The notes beneath the pieces were generated by a model. It was not told the DNA's origin, did not search any database, and worked only from the letters and a program-made list of their open reading frames with translations. The position numbers and the translations under genes were made by a program. Below, in pieces: positions 29,429 to 39,269 of a stretch of DNA of 64,000 nucleotides (position 1 is its first letter; each line of letters starts with the position of its first letter). Source of the DNA: Pseudoscardovia radai (GTDB taxonomy: Bacteria > Actinomycetota > Actinomycetes > Actinomycetales > Bifidobacteriaceae); assembly GCF_002259605.1 (NCBI RefSeq), contig NZ_MWWR01000003.1, positions 240,555-304,554 on the forward strand. Reading direction: 5' to 3'.

Positions 29429-31153
29429 ATGCTTGAGGAACTCGAGATCCGCAACCTCGGGCCGATCCGCCACGCCATCGTGACCCCCTCGCCCGGCATG
29501 ACCGCCATCACCGGCGAAACCGGCGCCGGAAAATCCATGCTTCTCAACGCCATCCGCCTCATCTCCGGCGGCACCGCCAACGCCGAGGCCGTGTCCGCGG
29601 GCGCCGACGGCACGTGGGCGCAAGGCGTTTTCGACGTCACCGACAACCCCACGGCCTGCGCCATCGCCAAGGACGCCGGCGTCACCCCGGAGGATGGCGA
29701 GCTGTTCCTGACACGCACCGTTCCCGCCTCCGGCCGCTCCCGCGCTGTGCTCGGCGGCCACAGCGTGCCCCGCGGCGTGCTGTCCTCGCTCGCCGGGGAG
29801 CTCATCGTCATCCACGGGCAGGCCGACCAGCTGCGCATCGCCTCCGCACCCCGCCAACGCGACTTCCTCGACTCCTACGCCGCCGACGCATCCCTTCTCG
29901 ACTCCTACGCCGCCGCATGGAAGGTGTACCGCGCCGCGCAGGAAAGGCTCGACGCCGTCACGAACCAGCAGGCCGAGGCCCGCCAGCGCGCGGACTACCT
30001 GCGCGAATCCATCGAGCGCATCGACCGCGTCGCCCCCGAACCGGGGGAGTATGAGCAGCTGCGTCAGCAGCGCGACCGCGTCGAGCACGCCGCCGACATC
30101 GCACGCGGCATCGGCACGGCGCTCACGGCCCTCGACCCGTCGCAGGTCGTGGAATCCACCGACCGCTCCGGCGCGGGCGACCTCATGCGTCAGGCCATCG
30201 ACTCGCTGCGCTCCGTTCACGGCGTCGACGTCTTCGATGAGCTGATCGAACGCCTCGAGGCCACATGCGCCGACGTCGACGACATCGTGTTCCAGCTCTC
30301 CGCGCTGATCGACGACGAGGGGGAGGACGCCGACCTCGACTCCATCAACTCGCGCATCCATGACCTCGACGAACTCATGCGCCGCTGGGGCCCGACGCTC
30401 GACGACGTGCTCGCATGGCGCAGCAAGGCCGGGTTCGAGCTCGAGGACCTCGACGCCTCGCCCGAACGCGTGGAGGAGCTCACCCAGGAGCGTGACGCGG
30501 CGCTCGCGGCCGCCCGCACCGCCGCCGGGGCGCTGTCCCAAGTGCGCCGCGAGGCCGGCGACCGCCTCGCCTCGCAGGTGACGGGGGAGCTCGCCTCGCT
30601 CGCCATGCCCGACGCGCGCTTCGCAGTGCGCGTGACGCCCGCCGACGGACTCGACGCGCACGGCGCCGACCGCGTGGAGTTCCTGTTCACGCCGTTCCCC
30701 GGCGCGGGGGAGCTGCCGCTGGGCAAATCCGCATCGGGCGGCGAGCTGAGCCGCCTCATGCTGTCGATGGAACTCGCCGCCGCCGACGCGCGCTCGCAGC
30801 GCTCCGCGTCCGGGACGCAACACGATGGCGCCGCCGAACTTCCCACCTTCGTCTTCGATGAGGTCGACGCCGGCGTCGGCGGCAAATCCGCCGCCGAGCT
30901 GGGCAAACGCCTCGCCCGCCTCGCCACCGGCGCGCAGGTCATCGTCGTCACGCATCTGGCGCAGGTCGCCTCGTGGGCGTCCGCGCAGTTCGTCGTCGCC
31001 AAGACGAAGGACGCCGGCGGCTCCGTGAGCACCGGCGTCACGCAGGTGACGGGAACGCAGCGCGTGCACGAGATCGCGCGCATGCTGTCGGGAAGCGAGT
31101 CCGCCGCGTCCATGAAACACGCCAGGGAATTGCTCGAATCCAGCCAATTGTGA
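29429..31153 (+). CDS. recN: DNA repair protein RecN
   Basis: RecN is an SMC-like ATPase that acts early in double-strand-break repair. The 574-residue protein has the Walker A loop G-E-T-G-A-G-K-S (residues 29-36), a central helical/coiled-coil region, the ABC signature A-S-G-G-E-L-S-R and Walker B 'TFVFDEVDAGVGG'. 'VVTHLAQVASWA' follows (His switch). The length is normal. AAGGAGCCTGAGC precedes the ATG. No SOS box was identified because nadK lies directly upstream. Confidence 0.96.
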   Translation: MLEELEIRNLGPIRHAIVTPSPGMTAITGETGAGKSMLLNAIRLISGGTANAEAVSAGADGTWAQGVFDVTDNPTACAIAKDAGVTPEDGELFLTRTVPASGRSRAVLGGHSVPRGVLSSLAGELIVIHGQADQLRIASAPRQRDFLDSYAADASLLDSYAAAWKVYRAAQERLDAVTNQQAEARQRADYLRESIERIDRVAPEPGEYEQLRQQRDRVEHAADIARGIGTALTALDPSQVVESTDRSGAGDLMRQAIDSLRSVHGVDVFDELIERLEATCADVDDIVFQLSALIDDEGEDADLDSINSRIHDLDELMRRWGPTLDDVLAWRSKAGFELEDLDASPERVEELTQERDAALAAARTAAGALSQVRREAGDRLASQVTGELASLAMPDARFAVRVTPADGLDAHGADRVEFLFTPFPGAGELPLGKSASGGELSRLMLSMELAAADARSQRSASGTQHDGAAELPTFVFDEVDAGVGGKSAAELGKRLARLATGAQVIVVTHLAQVASWASAQFVVAKTKDAGGSVSTGVTQVTGTQRVHEIARMLSGSESAASMKHARELLESSQL

Positions 31154-31174
31154 CCGCCGACGCCAAGGGGTGCG

Positions 31175-31231
31175 CGTCGGCCGGTTAACCTTGCGTTCAC
31201 CTAGCCACAGCCGGCCGACGGTCGGTGTTTT
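31175..31231 (+). terminator. Probable terminator after recN
   Basis: CGTCGGCCGG (31175-31184) pairs perfectly with CCGGCCGACG (31211-31220), and GTGTTTTCG follows. The loop is long (26 nt), so the strength is uncertain. Confidence 0.5.
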
Positions 31232-31326
31232 CGTGGCGGCTCTAGGGCTCATGGGGCCTCCGGGGTGGTCGGAGCGGTGCCAGACGGCGCGATATCATGG
31301 TGCCTATTGACCGGCAAAGGAGAGGA

Positions 31327-32517
31327 ATGAGACGCAAGTTCGCCGACTGGCTCAAGGATGAGACGGTATTCGCCGTCGCCCTCGTACTCGCCATCGCATC
31401 GTGTTTCATCGTGCCGCCCGACGCACAGTACGCCACGTACATCCACATGAACACCATCGTGCAGCTCGTGGCGCTGATGATCGTGGTCTGCGGATGGCAG
31501 CGCGTCGGCCTCTTCCACATCATCGGCTCCAAGCTCCTGGGGCGCTCGCATACCGAGCGCGGCCTCGTGCTCACGCTGATCTCGCTGACATTCTTCTCCG
31601 CCATGTTCATCACCAACGACGTGGCGCTCGTCACCTTCGTGCCCTTCGCCATCTCGGTTCTCGCGATGGCCAATATGCGCGAGCGCACCTGTCTCGTCGT
31701 AACCCTCATGACGATCGGCGCCAACGTCGGCTCCATGCTCACGCCCATCGGCAACGCGCACAACCTGTACCTGCATCAGCTGTCGGGCCTGTCGACGGCG
31801 GCGGTCATGGGAATCATGGCGCCGTATTCCGCGGCGGCCGCCGCGTTGCTCGTCATCGTCACATGCGTGGTGTTCGGCAACCGCAAGATCGGTTCCTTCG
31901 ATTCCGTGGATTCCGATGACATCGAGCGCTCCGTGCTTGCCCCGAGCACCGATATGCAGCCCGACGAGGTGCGCACGATGGGATTCGGCGGGTGGCGCAC
32001 GTGGGTGTACGGCGTGCTGTTCGTCATCTGCCTTCTGGGCGTCGACGGAATCGTGAACAAATGGCTGATGCTCGGCCTCGTGGTCGTGGTCATGATTGCA
32101 TGCGACCACCGCACGCTGCGCAAGGTCGACTACTTCCTACCGCTGACCTTCGCCGCGTTCTTCGTGTTCATCGGCAATATGCGCCGCGTGCCCGAGTTCT
32201 ACAACATCGCCGCGTCGTTGGTGGGAAGCCATCCGATCTCCCTGGGGGTCGGCTTCAGCCAGATCATCTCGAACGTGCCCACCACGCTGCTGCTGTCGGG
32301 CTTCTCCGACGCGTGGCGCCCGCTGATCATCGGCACCAACCTCGGCGGCATGGGCACCCTCATCGCGTCGATGGCGTCGCTGGTATCGTATAAATCCGTC
32401 ACGCGCACGTACCGGCGCCAGAAAGGCCAGTACCTGCTCACGTACACCGCGGTCAACATCCTGTTCCTCGTGGTGCTGCTGGGCCTGGCCGCCATCATCG
32501 AACCCACGGGAATCTGA
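31327..32517 (+). CDS. Anion permease of the ArsB/NhaD (SLC13-related) superfamily
   Basis: The 396-residue polytopic protein has about ten hydrophobic helices. The superfamily's duplicated half-site is visible in 'FFSAMFITNDVALVTFVPFA' and, after it, 'GANVGSMLTPIGNAHNLYL'. In the second half 'FSQIISNVPTTLLLSGF' and 'NLGGMGTLIASMASLVSYK' are the counterpart. These are the Asn-Asp and Pro-rich hairpins of ion-transporter-superfamily permeases. The substrate (dicarboxylate, citrate, arsenite or sodium) cannot be assigned. The start at 31327 follows AAAGGAGAGGA; an in-frame codon at 31297 lacks this. A HAD phosphatase follows 12 bp later. Confidence 0.82.
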   Translation: MRRKFADWLKDETVFAVALVLAIASCFIVPPDAQYATYIHMNTIVQLVALMIVVCGWQRVGLFHIIGSKLLGRSHTERGLVLTLISLTFFSAMFITNDVALVTFVPFAISVLAMANMRERTCLVVTLMTIGANVGSMLTPIGNAHNLYLHQLSGLSTAAVMGIMAPYSAAAAALLVIVTCVVFGNRKIGSFDSVDSDDIERSVLAPSTDMQPDEVRTMGFGGWRTWVYGVLFVICLLGVDGIVNKWLMLGLVVVVMIACDHRTLRKVDYFLPLTFAAFFVFIGNMRRVPEFYNIAASLVGSHPISLGVGFSQIISNVPTTLLLSGFSDAWRPLIIGTNLGGMGTLIASMASLVSYKSVTRTYRRQKGQYLLTYTAVNILFLVVLLGLAAIIEPTGI

Positions 32518-32529
32518 CGGGAGACATCT

Positions 32530-33252
32530 ATGGACCACGCATCCGCACCCGGCCTCGGCTCCGGCTCCGAAGCCATGCAGTCCGGAGCTGCGCAGCCCAA
32601 TGCCGGCGCGGGCGCGATCTTCGACCTCGACGGCACGCTGCTCGACTCGCTCGGCGTGTGGGATGACGTGGACGAGATCTTCTTCTCACGCCGCGGCATC
32701 AGCGTGCCCGACGACTACCAGCAGGCCGTCTCGCCCATGGCCTTCCCGGATATCGCGCGCTACACGATCGACCGCTTCCATCTGGATGACACCCCGCAGG
32801 CCGTCATGGACGAATGGAACGACCTCGCGCTCGACCTGTACACCACACGCGTGCGCCTCAAGCCCGGCGCCCGCGACTACCTCGCGCATCTCAAGGCCAC
32901 CGGGGCCAGGATCGGCGTGGCGAGCACGCTTATGCCGTCCCTGCGCGACCCCACGCTCGACCATCTCGGGCTCGCCGGCGTTTTCGACGCCGTCTGCGGC
33001 ATCGAGGAGGTCGGAGGCCTGAACAAGGACCATCCGGACCTCTACCTGCGTGTCGCCGCCGAGATGGGCGTCGAGCCGCGCCGGTGCACGGTTTTCGAAG
33101 ACATCGTGATCGGCGTATGCACCGCGCACCGCATCGGCATGGCGGCGTGGGCGATGCTCGACGATTCCTCCCGCTCCATCTGGCCGCAGCTGAAGGCGGA
33201 GGCCGACGGCACCCTGCGCGATTTCACGACCGCGCCTGCGATTCTCGCCTGA
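32530..33252 (+). CDS. HAD-superfamily phosphatase (beta-phosphoglucomutase-like subfamily)
   Basis: The 240-residue protein has motif I D32-L-D-G-T-L-L-D-S, the helical cap of subfamily IA after it, motif II within 'IGVASTLMPSL', Lys in 'LNKDHPDLYL' and motif III 'VFEDIVIGV'. This is the pattern of beta-phosphoglucomutase-like and sugar-phosphate phosphatases; the exact substrate is open. Its first 28 residues (Ala/Gly/Ser-rich) are a dispensable extension. It lies 12 bp after the permease and is followed by a strong hairpin. Confidence 0.85.
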   Translation: MDHASAPGLGSGSEAMQSGAAQPNAGAGAIFDLDGTLLDSLGVWDDVDEIFFSRRGISVPDDYQQAVSPMAFPDIARYTIDRFHLDDTPQAVMDEWNDLALDLYTTRVRLKPGARDYLAHLKATGARIGVASTLMPSLRDPTLDHLGLAGVFDAVCGIEEVGGLNKDHPDLYLRVAAEMGVEPRRCTVFEDIVIGVCTAHRIGMAAWAMLDDSSRSIWPQLKAEADGTLRDFTTAPAILA

Positions 33253-33259
33253 CGGCGCG

Positions 33260-33303
33260 CTTTCATGTGGATATGAAAGGGGCCCCGGTTTCCCGGGGCC
33301 CCG
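33260..33303. terminator. Double hairpin between the HAD gene and thrC (convergent)
   Basis: CTTTCAT...ATGAAAG (33260-33277) is followed by GGGGCCCCGG-TTT-CCCGGGGCCCC (33279-33302). The two genes converge here. On the reverse strand the GC stem is followed by CTTTCAT, on the forward strand by no T-run, so it suits thrC best but can serve both. Confidence 0.65.
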
Positions 33304-33340
33304 CAGTCGGTTCGGCGATCGGCTTACTGCGCCATCGCCA

Positions 33341-34828
33341 TTACTCGGCCATCTTCATCGCGGTGTCGCGCACATAGCCCGTCATGTCGGGCACGTCGAT
33401 GACGTCGGTGAAACGCACCTCGGCGTTCTCAAGACCGCGCAGCGCGGCCGGCGCCGTCGTGCCGGACAGCTGAGAGAGCGTGTCCATGCATGCGAAGTCG
33501 CTGGCCGGGGCCTCGACGCCGAGCGCCTCGAGCACGGCGCGCGGGAACTTGTACGGGCTCGCGGTGCTCAGGATGACGCGCGGCACGCCGGGGGTGCGCG
33601 GCGTGGTGGCCAGCGTGTGGTACGCGCAGGCGGTATGCGGGTCGATCACATAGTGGTTCCTGTCCCAGCAATCCTTGATCGCGGCGCGCACCTGGTCCTC
33701 GTCGGCCCAGCCGGCCCCGAAGGTCTTCCGGATCTTCGCCAGCACATCGGCGGGAACATCGTAGCGGCCGGTCGTCGCCAGCGAATCCATGAGGCCGGAG
33801 ATGAGCTTCGTGTCGCCGTCGGCGAAGTAGTAGAGCATGCGCTCCAGGTTCGAGCTGATGAGGATATCCATGCTCGGGGAGATGGTGGTGAAGAACGGGC
33901 GGTTGCGGTCGTACGTGCCGGTGGTCAGGAAGTCGAAGAGCACGTTGTTCTTGTCGGACGCCACGATGAGCTTCGAGACGGGCAGGCCGAGGCGCTGGGC
34001 GTAGTAGCCGGCGAGGATGTCGCCGAAGTTGCCGGTCGGCACGCAGAACTCCACCTCGTCGCCCGCGTTGATCTCCTGGCGCTTGAGCAGCTGCGCGTAG
34101 GCGGCGAAGTAGTACACCACCTGCGGCACGAGGCGGCCCACGTTGATGGAGTTGGCGGAGGAGAGCACCGTATGCGCGTTGTTCTCGAGGTCCCACGCCA
34201 GCTCGCCGTCGGCGAAGATGGACTTGACGGCGCTCTGCGCATCGTCGAAATTGCCGCGCACCGCGCACACCTGCACGTTCGCGCCCTTCTGGGTGGCCAT
34301 CTGCAGGTGCTGCACCTCGGAGACCTTGCCATCCGGGTAGAACACGGTGATGCCGGTGCCGGGCACGTCGGCGAAGCCCGCGAGGGCCGCCTTGCCCGTG
34401 TCGCCGGAGGTGGCGGTGAGGATCATGATGCGCTCGTCCGCATCGGAGGCCGTGGTGCGCGCCATGAAGCGCGGCAGGATCTGCAGCGCCACGTCCTTGA
34501 AGGCGCTTGTCGGGCCGTGGAACAGCTCGAGGATGAAGTCGTCGCCCAGCGGCTTGAGCGGGGTGATGGCGGCGTCGTCCCACTGCTCGCCGTAGGCGCC
34601 CGCCACGCAGTCGGCGAGCTCCTCCTCGGTGAAGTCGGGGAGCAGGGCACCGAGCACCGTGCGGGCGATGCCCTGGTAGTCGAGGTCGGTCAGGCCTGCG
34701 ATGTCGACTTTCTTCTCGCCGAGCGAATCGGTGACGAAAAGGCCGCCGTCCGAGGCAATGCCCTTGCGGATGGCCTGCTTGCTGGTGACCTGGCTGGCGG
34801 TGCTGCGGGTGCTGTGAAAGAGTTCCAC
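33341..34828 (-). CDS. thrC: Threonine synthase
   Basis: ThrC converts O-phosphohomoserine to threonine with pyridoxal phosphate. The 495-residue protein belongs to the longer, fungal/enterobacterial-type class. The cofactor Lys111 lies in [13 protein letters not shown], followed by '[12 protein letters not shown]' and '[15 protein letters not shown]'. It is the only reverse-strand gene in the first 45 kb, divergent from proA across 230 bp that holds TATAGACT-like -10 candidates on the reverse strand. The other threonine genes (hom, thrB) are not in the window. Confidence 0.96.
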   Translation of the reverse strand: MELFHSTRSTASQVTSKQAIRKGIASDGGLFVTDSLGEKKVDIAGLTDLDYQGIARTVLGALLPDFTEEELADCVAGAYGEQWDDAAITPLKPLGDDFILELFHGPTSAFKDVALQILPRFMARTTASDADERIMILTATSGDTGKAALAGFADVPGTGITVFYPDGKVSEVQHLQMATQKGANVQVCAVRGNFDDAQSAVKSIFADGELAWDLENNAHTVLSSANSINVGRLVPQVVYYFAAYAQLLKRQEINAGDEVEFCVPTGNFGDILAGYYAQRLGLPVSKLIVASDKNNVLFDFLTTGTYDRNRPFFTTISPSMDILISSNLERMLYYFADGDTKLISGLMDSLATTGRYDVPADVLAKIRKTFGAGWADEDQVRAAIKDCWDRNHYVIDPHTACAYHTLATTPRTPGVPRVILSTASPYKFPRAVLEALGVEAPASDFACMDTLSQLSGTTAPAALRGLENAEVRFTDVIDVPDMTGYVRDTAMKMAE

Positions 34829-35058
34829 GACGAATCCTTGTCTTGCGCAATGACGAAACCTACGCGCTCCAGTCTATATGCGGCCATGGGCAAGGAGGCG
34901 CAACGGCGCGGAGAGACGATGCGTGCGGCGGGGAAAGACGGGGATCGGGGAGGGACAGGGCGTCCGCGGGCGCCTGCGCCGGGCGCGTTGGGAGGTGGTG
35001 GTGGCATGATGTTTCCCACATGGATGGAAGGCCCATGCATGCCAAGGGAAGGGCTGAT

Positions 35059-36357
35059 ATGACCGACGATACCGACGTCACCGAGGCACTCGCGCAGGTG
35101 CGCGGGATGGCCGCCGCCGCCCGGACGGCCCAAGGCAGGCTCGCGCGCGCGACGACGCTCGAGAAGAACGGCCTGCTCGACGCCATCGCGGACGCCCTCG
35201 TGGCCGGGGAGGACCGCATCGCGGCCGCGAACGAGAAGGATTACGAGATCGCGAAGGCCGGGGGCATGTCCACCGGCCTGCTCGACAGGCTGCGCTTCGA
35301 CCAGGCGCGCGTGGAGGCCACGGCGCAGGGAGTGCGCGACGTCGCCACGCTTCCCGACCCGGTCGGCCGCGTCGTGCGCGGCAACAACCTGCCCAACGGC
35401 ATGCGCCTGACGCAGGTGCGCGTGCCCATGGGCGTCGTCGGCATGATCTACGAGGCGCGCCCGAATGTCACGATCGACGTGGCGGCGCTGTGCCTCAAGT
35501 CCGGCAACGCCGCGATCCTGCGCGGCGGGCACGCCGCCTTCAACACGAACGAGGCGACGATCGACATCATCGGCCGCACGCTCGCCGACCGCGGCTACGA
35601 CCCGGCCCTTGTGCAGACCGTGGACCGCATCGGCCGCCCCGGCGCGACCGCCATGATGCTCGCCCGCGGCTCCATCGACGTTCTCGTGCCGCGCGGCGGC
35701 GCCGGCCTCATCAAGGCCGTGGTCGAGAACTCCAAGGTGCCCACCATCGAAACCGGTTCGGGCAACTGCCATATCTACGTCGACAAGGCCGCCGACATCG
35801 ACGAGGCCATCGCGATCCTCATCAACGCCAAGACCCAGCGCGTGGGCGTGTGCAACGCGGCCGAGAAGCTGCTCGTGCACGCCGGCATCGCCGGCGACGT
35901 GCTGCCCCGTGCGGCTGCCGCGCTGCGCGAGCACCATGTGCTTATGCATGTGGACGCCGCCGCGAAGAAGGTCCTGGCCGACGCGGGCGTGACCGGCGAG
36001 GACATCGTCGACGCCACGCCGGAGGACTGGGACACCGAATACCTCGACTACCAGATCGGCATCCGCGTCGTCGACTCGCTTGACGAGGCCGTGCGCCATA
36101 TCCAGAGGTATTCGACGGGGCACACCGAGGCCATCGTGTCGCAGGACTACGGCGCCGTCGAGGAATTCGTCTCCCGCGTCGACTCCGCGGTCGTCATGGT
36201 CAACGCCTCCACGCGTTTCACCGACGGCGGCATGTTCGGCCTCGGCGCCGAGCTCGGCATCTCCACGCAGAAGCTCCACGCGCGCGGCCCCATGGGCCTC
36301 GAGGAGCTGACGACCACGAAGTGGATCGGCTACGGGACGGGCCAGGTGAGGCCATGA
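35059..36357 (+). CDS. proA: Gamma-glutamyl phosphate reductase
   Basis: ProA reduces gamma-glutamyl phosphate to glutamate semialdehyde in proline synthesis. The 432-residue aldehyde-dehydrogenase-fold protein has the catalytic Cys265 in [14 protein letters not shown]. '[12 protein letters not shown]', 'PRGGAGLI' and the C-terminal '[20 protein letters not shown]' are diagnostic. The ATG at 35059 follows AAGGGAAGGGCTGAT; the open frame upstream has no start context. proB is not nearby. Its stop overlaps the next gene as ATGA. Confidence 0.96.
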   Translation: MTDDTDVTEALAQVRGMAAAARTAQGRLARATTLEKNGLLDAIADALVAGEDRIAAANEKDYEIAKAGGMSTGLLDRLRFDQARVEATAQGVRDVATLPDPVGRVVRGNNLPNGMRLTQVRVPMGVVGMIYEARPNVTIDVAALCLKSGNAAILRGGHAAFNTNEATIDIIGRTLADRGYDPALVQTVDRIGRPGATAMMLARGSIDVLVPRGGAGLIKAVVENSKVPTIETGSGNCHIYVDKAADIDEAIAILINAKTQRVGVCNAAEKLLVHAGIAGDVLPRAAAALREHHVLMHVDAAAKKVLADAGVTGEDIVDATPEDWDTEYLDYQIGIRVVDSLDEAVRHIQRYSTGHTEAIVSQDYGAVEEFVSRVDSAVVMVNASTRFTDGGMFGLGAELGISTQKLHARGPMGLEELTTTKWIGYGTGQVRP

Positions 36358-36989
36358 CGTACGAAGACGGCGATATGCGCCTCATGATGGACGACGACCC
36401 GAAGGCGCCGCTGCGCCTCTCGTCGGGACGCCTGAGCATCGTGCGCTATGTGTTCCTCGTGCATATCGAGGACGGCATTCCCTCGGCCTTCCAGCGCGCC
36501 GCGCTCGAATACGCCGACGCGATCCTCATCGGCTGGCCGGAAGAGGACGCCGAGGACGTCGTGACGCCCGAGGCATCGCAATACGATTTCATCGCCCAGC
36601 AGTTCGACTGGGCCGAGAGCCACGTGCGCGAGTTCATGGAGTCCGAACGCGCCGACAAGGCCGACGACATGGCCGATTCGCTCGTGCAGGTGGCCGATTG
36701 CATCGCCGCCGTGCGCAAGTCCTACCAGCCCGAGTTCCTCCTGCCCACCTTCGCCGAGATCCGGCGCGTGGTGGAGGACGAATGGAACGAGGACATGGGC
36801 CGCATCGAGGCCGAGAACCGCGAGGCGCATCCCGGCATCCCGTCCGATGACGCGCCCGCCGCGCAGGCCGAGGCGTCGGATGGCGCTTCCGCGGACGGCG
36901 CTTCGACGCAGGCCCCGGCCCCGCAATCGTCGGACGCACAATCGTCAGACGCGCAATCGCCGGATGATTCCGGCGCCTCCCGCGCATAA
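36354..36989 (+). CDS. Conserved-looking hypothetical protein between proA and nadD
   Basis: No function recognised. The 211 residues show a compact, mixed alpha/beta-looking core (about 20-150) with '[18 protein letters not shown]', '[19 protein letters not shown]' and an acidic helical stretch ('[20 protein letters not shown]'). A disordered Ala/Ser/Gln tail ends in S-S-D-A-Q repeats. There is no signal or membrane segment. Translational coupling to proA (ATGA) and a 14-bp gap to nadD place it in the same transcript. Confidence 0.75.
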   Translation: MTYEDGDMRLMMDDDPKAPLRLSSGRLSIVRYVFLVHIEDGIPSAFQRAALEYADAILIGWPEEDAEDVVTPEASQYDFIAQQFDWAESHVREFMESERADKADDMADSLVQVADCIAAVRKSYQPEFLLPTFAEIRRVVEDEWNEDMGRIEAENREAHPGIPSDDAPAAQAEASDGASADGASTQAPAPQSSDAQSSDAQSPDDSGASRA

Positions 36990-37003
36990 GGAAGCCGGAC
37001 CGC

Positions 37004-37747
37004 ATGACCGACACCTCCCCGAACCCGGGCTTCCCGACGCCGGACGTCCCGAACCCGAACCCCCAGCGCACGCCCGCGCGCATCGGCGCGCAGACCCATC
37101 TGGCGCGGCGCCGCTCCGCGCGCGGCAACTACCACGACGTCATGCGCATCGGCATCATGGGCGGCACCTTCGACCCTATCCACAACGGGCATCTCGTGGC
37201 CGCCTCGGAGGTGGCGTGGGTGTATGACCTCGACAAGGTCATCTTCGTGCCGACAGGCCGCCCCGTCTTCAAGCTCGACCGCAACGTGACGAACGCCGAG
37301 GACCGCTACCTGATGACCGTCATCGCCACGGCGTCGAACCCGAACTTCGTCGTCTCCCGCGTCGACATCGACCGCCCCGGCGTGACGTACACCATCGACA
37401 CGCTGCGCGACATGCGCACGCTGTACCCGGACGCCGAGCTGTTCTTCATCACAGGGGCGGACGTCATTCCGCAGCTCATGCGCTGGAAGGACGCCGAGGA
37501 GATGTGGGGCATCGCGCATTTCGTAGGCGTCTCCCGTCCCGGCTACGAGGTCAACCTGCACAAGGCCGGCGTGCCGCTGCGCAGCGTCGACGTCATCGAG
37601 ATCCCCGCCCTGGCCATCTCCTCCACGGACGTGCGCCGGCGCGCGGAGGCCGGCGAACCCGTCTGGTACCTCGTGCCCGACGGCGTGGTGCAGTACATCT
37701 CCAAGCACGGCCTGTACCGCCGGCCCCCGGCGTCGAAGGAAGGCTAG
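37004..37747 (+). CDS. nadD: Nicotinate-nucleotide adenylyltransferase
   Basis: NadD makes deamido-NAD from nicotinate mononucleotide and ATP. The 247-residue protein has the nucleotidyltransferase motif [11 protein letters not shown] at residues 53-63 and the C-terminal 'ISSTDVRRR'. A 46-residue hydrophilic N-terminal extension precedes the core. The ATG at 37004 is kept because AGGAAGCCGGACC lies before it, while the internal ATG at 37142 has no ribosome site. Confidence 0.94.
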   Translation: MTDTSPNPGFPTPDVPNPNPQRTPARIGAQTHLARRRSARGNYHDVMRIGIMGGTFDPIHNGHLVAASEVAWVYDLDKVIFVPTGRPVFKLDRNVTNAEDRYLMTVIATASNPNFVVSRVDIDRPGVTYTIDTLRDMRTLYPDAELFFITGADVIPQLMRWKDAEEMWGIAHFVGVSRPGYEVNLHKAGVPLRSVDVIEIPALAISSTDVRRRAEAGEPVWYLVPDGVVQYISKHGLYRRPPASKEG

Positions 37748-37795
37748 GCTTGGGGGAGCGACACGATGCGCGGGCGGGCTGTCAGCGCGACTCGC

Positions 37796-37840
37796 TACTA
37801 TGTTTTTAAGTCAGCTTCAATCACAAGTTTGGAGATACGG
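37796..37840 (+). promoter_or_regulatory. Promoter and ribosome site of prs
   Basis: TACTAT (37796-37801) is a good -10 in an unusually A/T-rich 40-bp stretch, and TTTGGAGAT leads into the GTG start at 37840. The -35 is not clear. Confidence 0.5.
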
Positions 37841-38856
37841 TGAGCGCAGTTCTCGCAGGAAAACCTGATAAAAACCTCATCCTCGTCAGCGGCCGGTGCC
37901 ATCCCAAGCTCGCCGCCGACGTGGCGAAGCAGCTCGGCATCGACGTCATGGGCACCACGGAGTACGACTTCTCCAACGGTGAGATCTACGTGCGCTACAC
38001 GGAATCCGTGCGTGGCGCCGACGTCTTCGTTCTCCAGACCCATGCGGGCGAGACGATTAACAAGTTCATCATGGAGCAGCTCATCATGATCGACGCGGCG
38101 AAGCGCGCCTCCGCCCGCTCCATCACCGCCGTCTGCCCGTTCCTCGGCTACTCGCGCCAGGACAAGAAGCACCTGGGCCGCGAGCCCATCTCCTGCCGCC
38201 TCATGTTCGACCTGCTCAAGGCCGCCGGCGCGGACCGCATCATGTCCGTCGACCTGCACGCCGCGCAGTCCCAGGGCTTCTTCGACGGCCCCGTCGACCA
38301 CCTCGTGGCCATGCCGGTGCTCGTCGACTACGTGCGCGACCGCCTCGACCTGTCGAACGTCGCCGTCGTCTCCCCGGACGCCGGCCGTATCCGCGTGGCC
38401 GAGCAGTGGGCGCAGCGCCTCGGCGGCGGCCCCCTCGCCTTCGTGCACAAGACCCGCGACATCACGCGCCCGAACAAGGCCGTCGCCAACCGCGTCGTCG
38501 GTGACGTGGCGGGCAAGGACTGCGTGCTCGTCGACGACCTCATCGATACCGGCGGCACCATCGCGGAGGCCTGCAAGGTCCTGCGCGACGCCGGCGCCAA
38601 CTCCATCACCGTCGTCGCCACGCACGGCGTGTTCTCCGGCCCGGCCGTCGACCGCCTCAAGGCGTGCGGCGCCCGCGAGGTCGTCGTCACCGACACCGTG
38701 CCGATCCCGCAGGAGAAGCGTTGGGACGGCCTGACCGTCCTGTCCATCGCGCCGCTTCTCGCCAGCGCGATCCAGGCCGTGTTCAACGACAGCTCCGTCG
38801 CCGAGCTGTTCGATAAGTATCCGACGCACCACGGCCAGGGCTTCCTCTTCGCCTGA
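37840..38856 (+). CDS. prs: Ribose-phosphate pyrophosphokinase
   Basis: Prs makes PRPP from ribose 5-phosphate and ATP, feeding nucleotide, NAD, histidine and tryptophan synthesis. The 338-residue class I enzyme starts at GTG. It shows 'SNGEIYVRYTESVRGADVFV', the flexible-loop 'CPFLGYSRQDKKHLGREPIS', and the PRPP-binding V-D-D-L-I-D-T-G-G-T (residues 231-240). The start is supported by TTTGGAG. A hairpin follows at 38872, then tRNA-Gln. Confidence 0.96.
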   Translation: MSAVLAGKPDKNLILVSGRCHPKLAADVAKQLGIDVMGTTEYDFSNGEIYVRYTESVRGADVFVLQTHAGETINKFIMEQLIMIDAAKRASARSITAVCPFLGYSRQDKKHLGREPISCRLMFDLLKAAGADRIMSVDLHAAQSQGFFDGPVDHLVAMPVLVDYVRDRLDLSNVAVVSPDAGRIRVAEQWAQRLGGGPLAFVHKTRDITRPNKAVANRVVGDVAGKDCVLVDDLIDTGGTIAEACKVLRDAGANSITVVATHGVFSGPAVDRLKACGAREVVVTDTVPIPQEKRWDGLTVLSIAPLLASAIQAVFNDSSVAELFDKYPTHHGQGFLFA

Positions 38857-38871
38857 CGGATTCCCGGCGCC

Positions 38872-38889
38872 CGGCGGAGCCTTCCGCCG
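38872..38889 (+). terminator. Short hairpin after prs
   Basis: CGGCGGA-GCCT-TCCGCCG, a perfect 7-bp stem 15 bp after the stop codon, without a T-run. Possible Rho-dependent end of the prs transcript. Confidence 0.4.
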
Positions 38890-38992
38890 CACCGCGCGCG
38901 TGCGCGAAGGCGCCCCGATGGTGTACATTGTATGAATTGTGCGGCGCGGCCGGCCGGCGCAAGCCCTCCGGCCGCGAACATACCCGCAGCAT

Positions 38993-39063
38993 TCCCCCAT
39001 GGTGTAATGGCAGCACACGGGTCTTTGGAACCCTTTGTCTTGGTTCGAATCCAGGTGGGGGAG
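38993..39063 (+). tRNA. tRNA-Gln (anticodon TTG)
   Basis: Acceptor arms TCCCCCA and TGGGGGA pair fully, the D-arm has GTGTAATGGCAGCAC, the anticodon loop reads CTTTGGA (TTG, reading CAA), and the T-arm has GGTTCGAATCC. CCA is not encoded. A TACATTGTATGAAT stretch about 65 bp upstream may be its -10 region. Confidence 0.95.
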
Positions 39064-39124
39064 CCCGAACGGTTCCGCTCAGACGGAACACGATTGCCGC
39101 CTCTCGGCGCCCCGGGAGGCATGA

Positions 39125-39160
39125 GGCGCACGGCCCTGTGACCGTGCGCCTTTTCTTTTC
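39125..39160 (+). terminator. Rho-independent terminator after tRNA-Gln
   Basis: GGCGCACGG and CCGTGCGCC form a perfect 9-bp stem with an 8-nt loop, followed by TTTTCTTTTC. Confidence 0.9.
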
Positions 39161-39269
39161 CCGCCCTGTGCGTCCTGTGCTTCCCCGGAGCCGGCTTCGA
39201 AGCCGACGGACGATATCATGGACGGCAGGACGGCGGAATACATGTCAGATGATTGGGAGTTGGTAGACG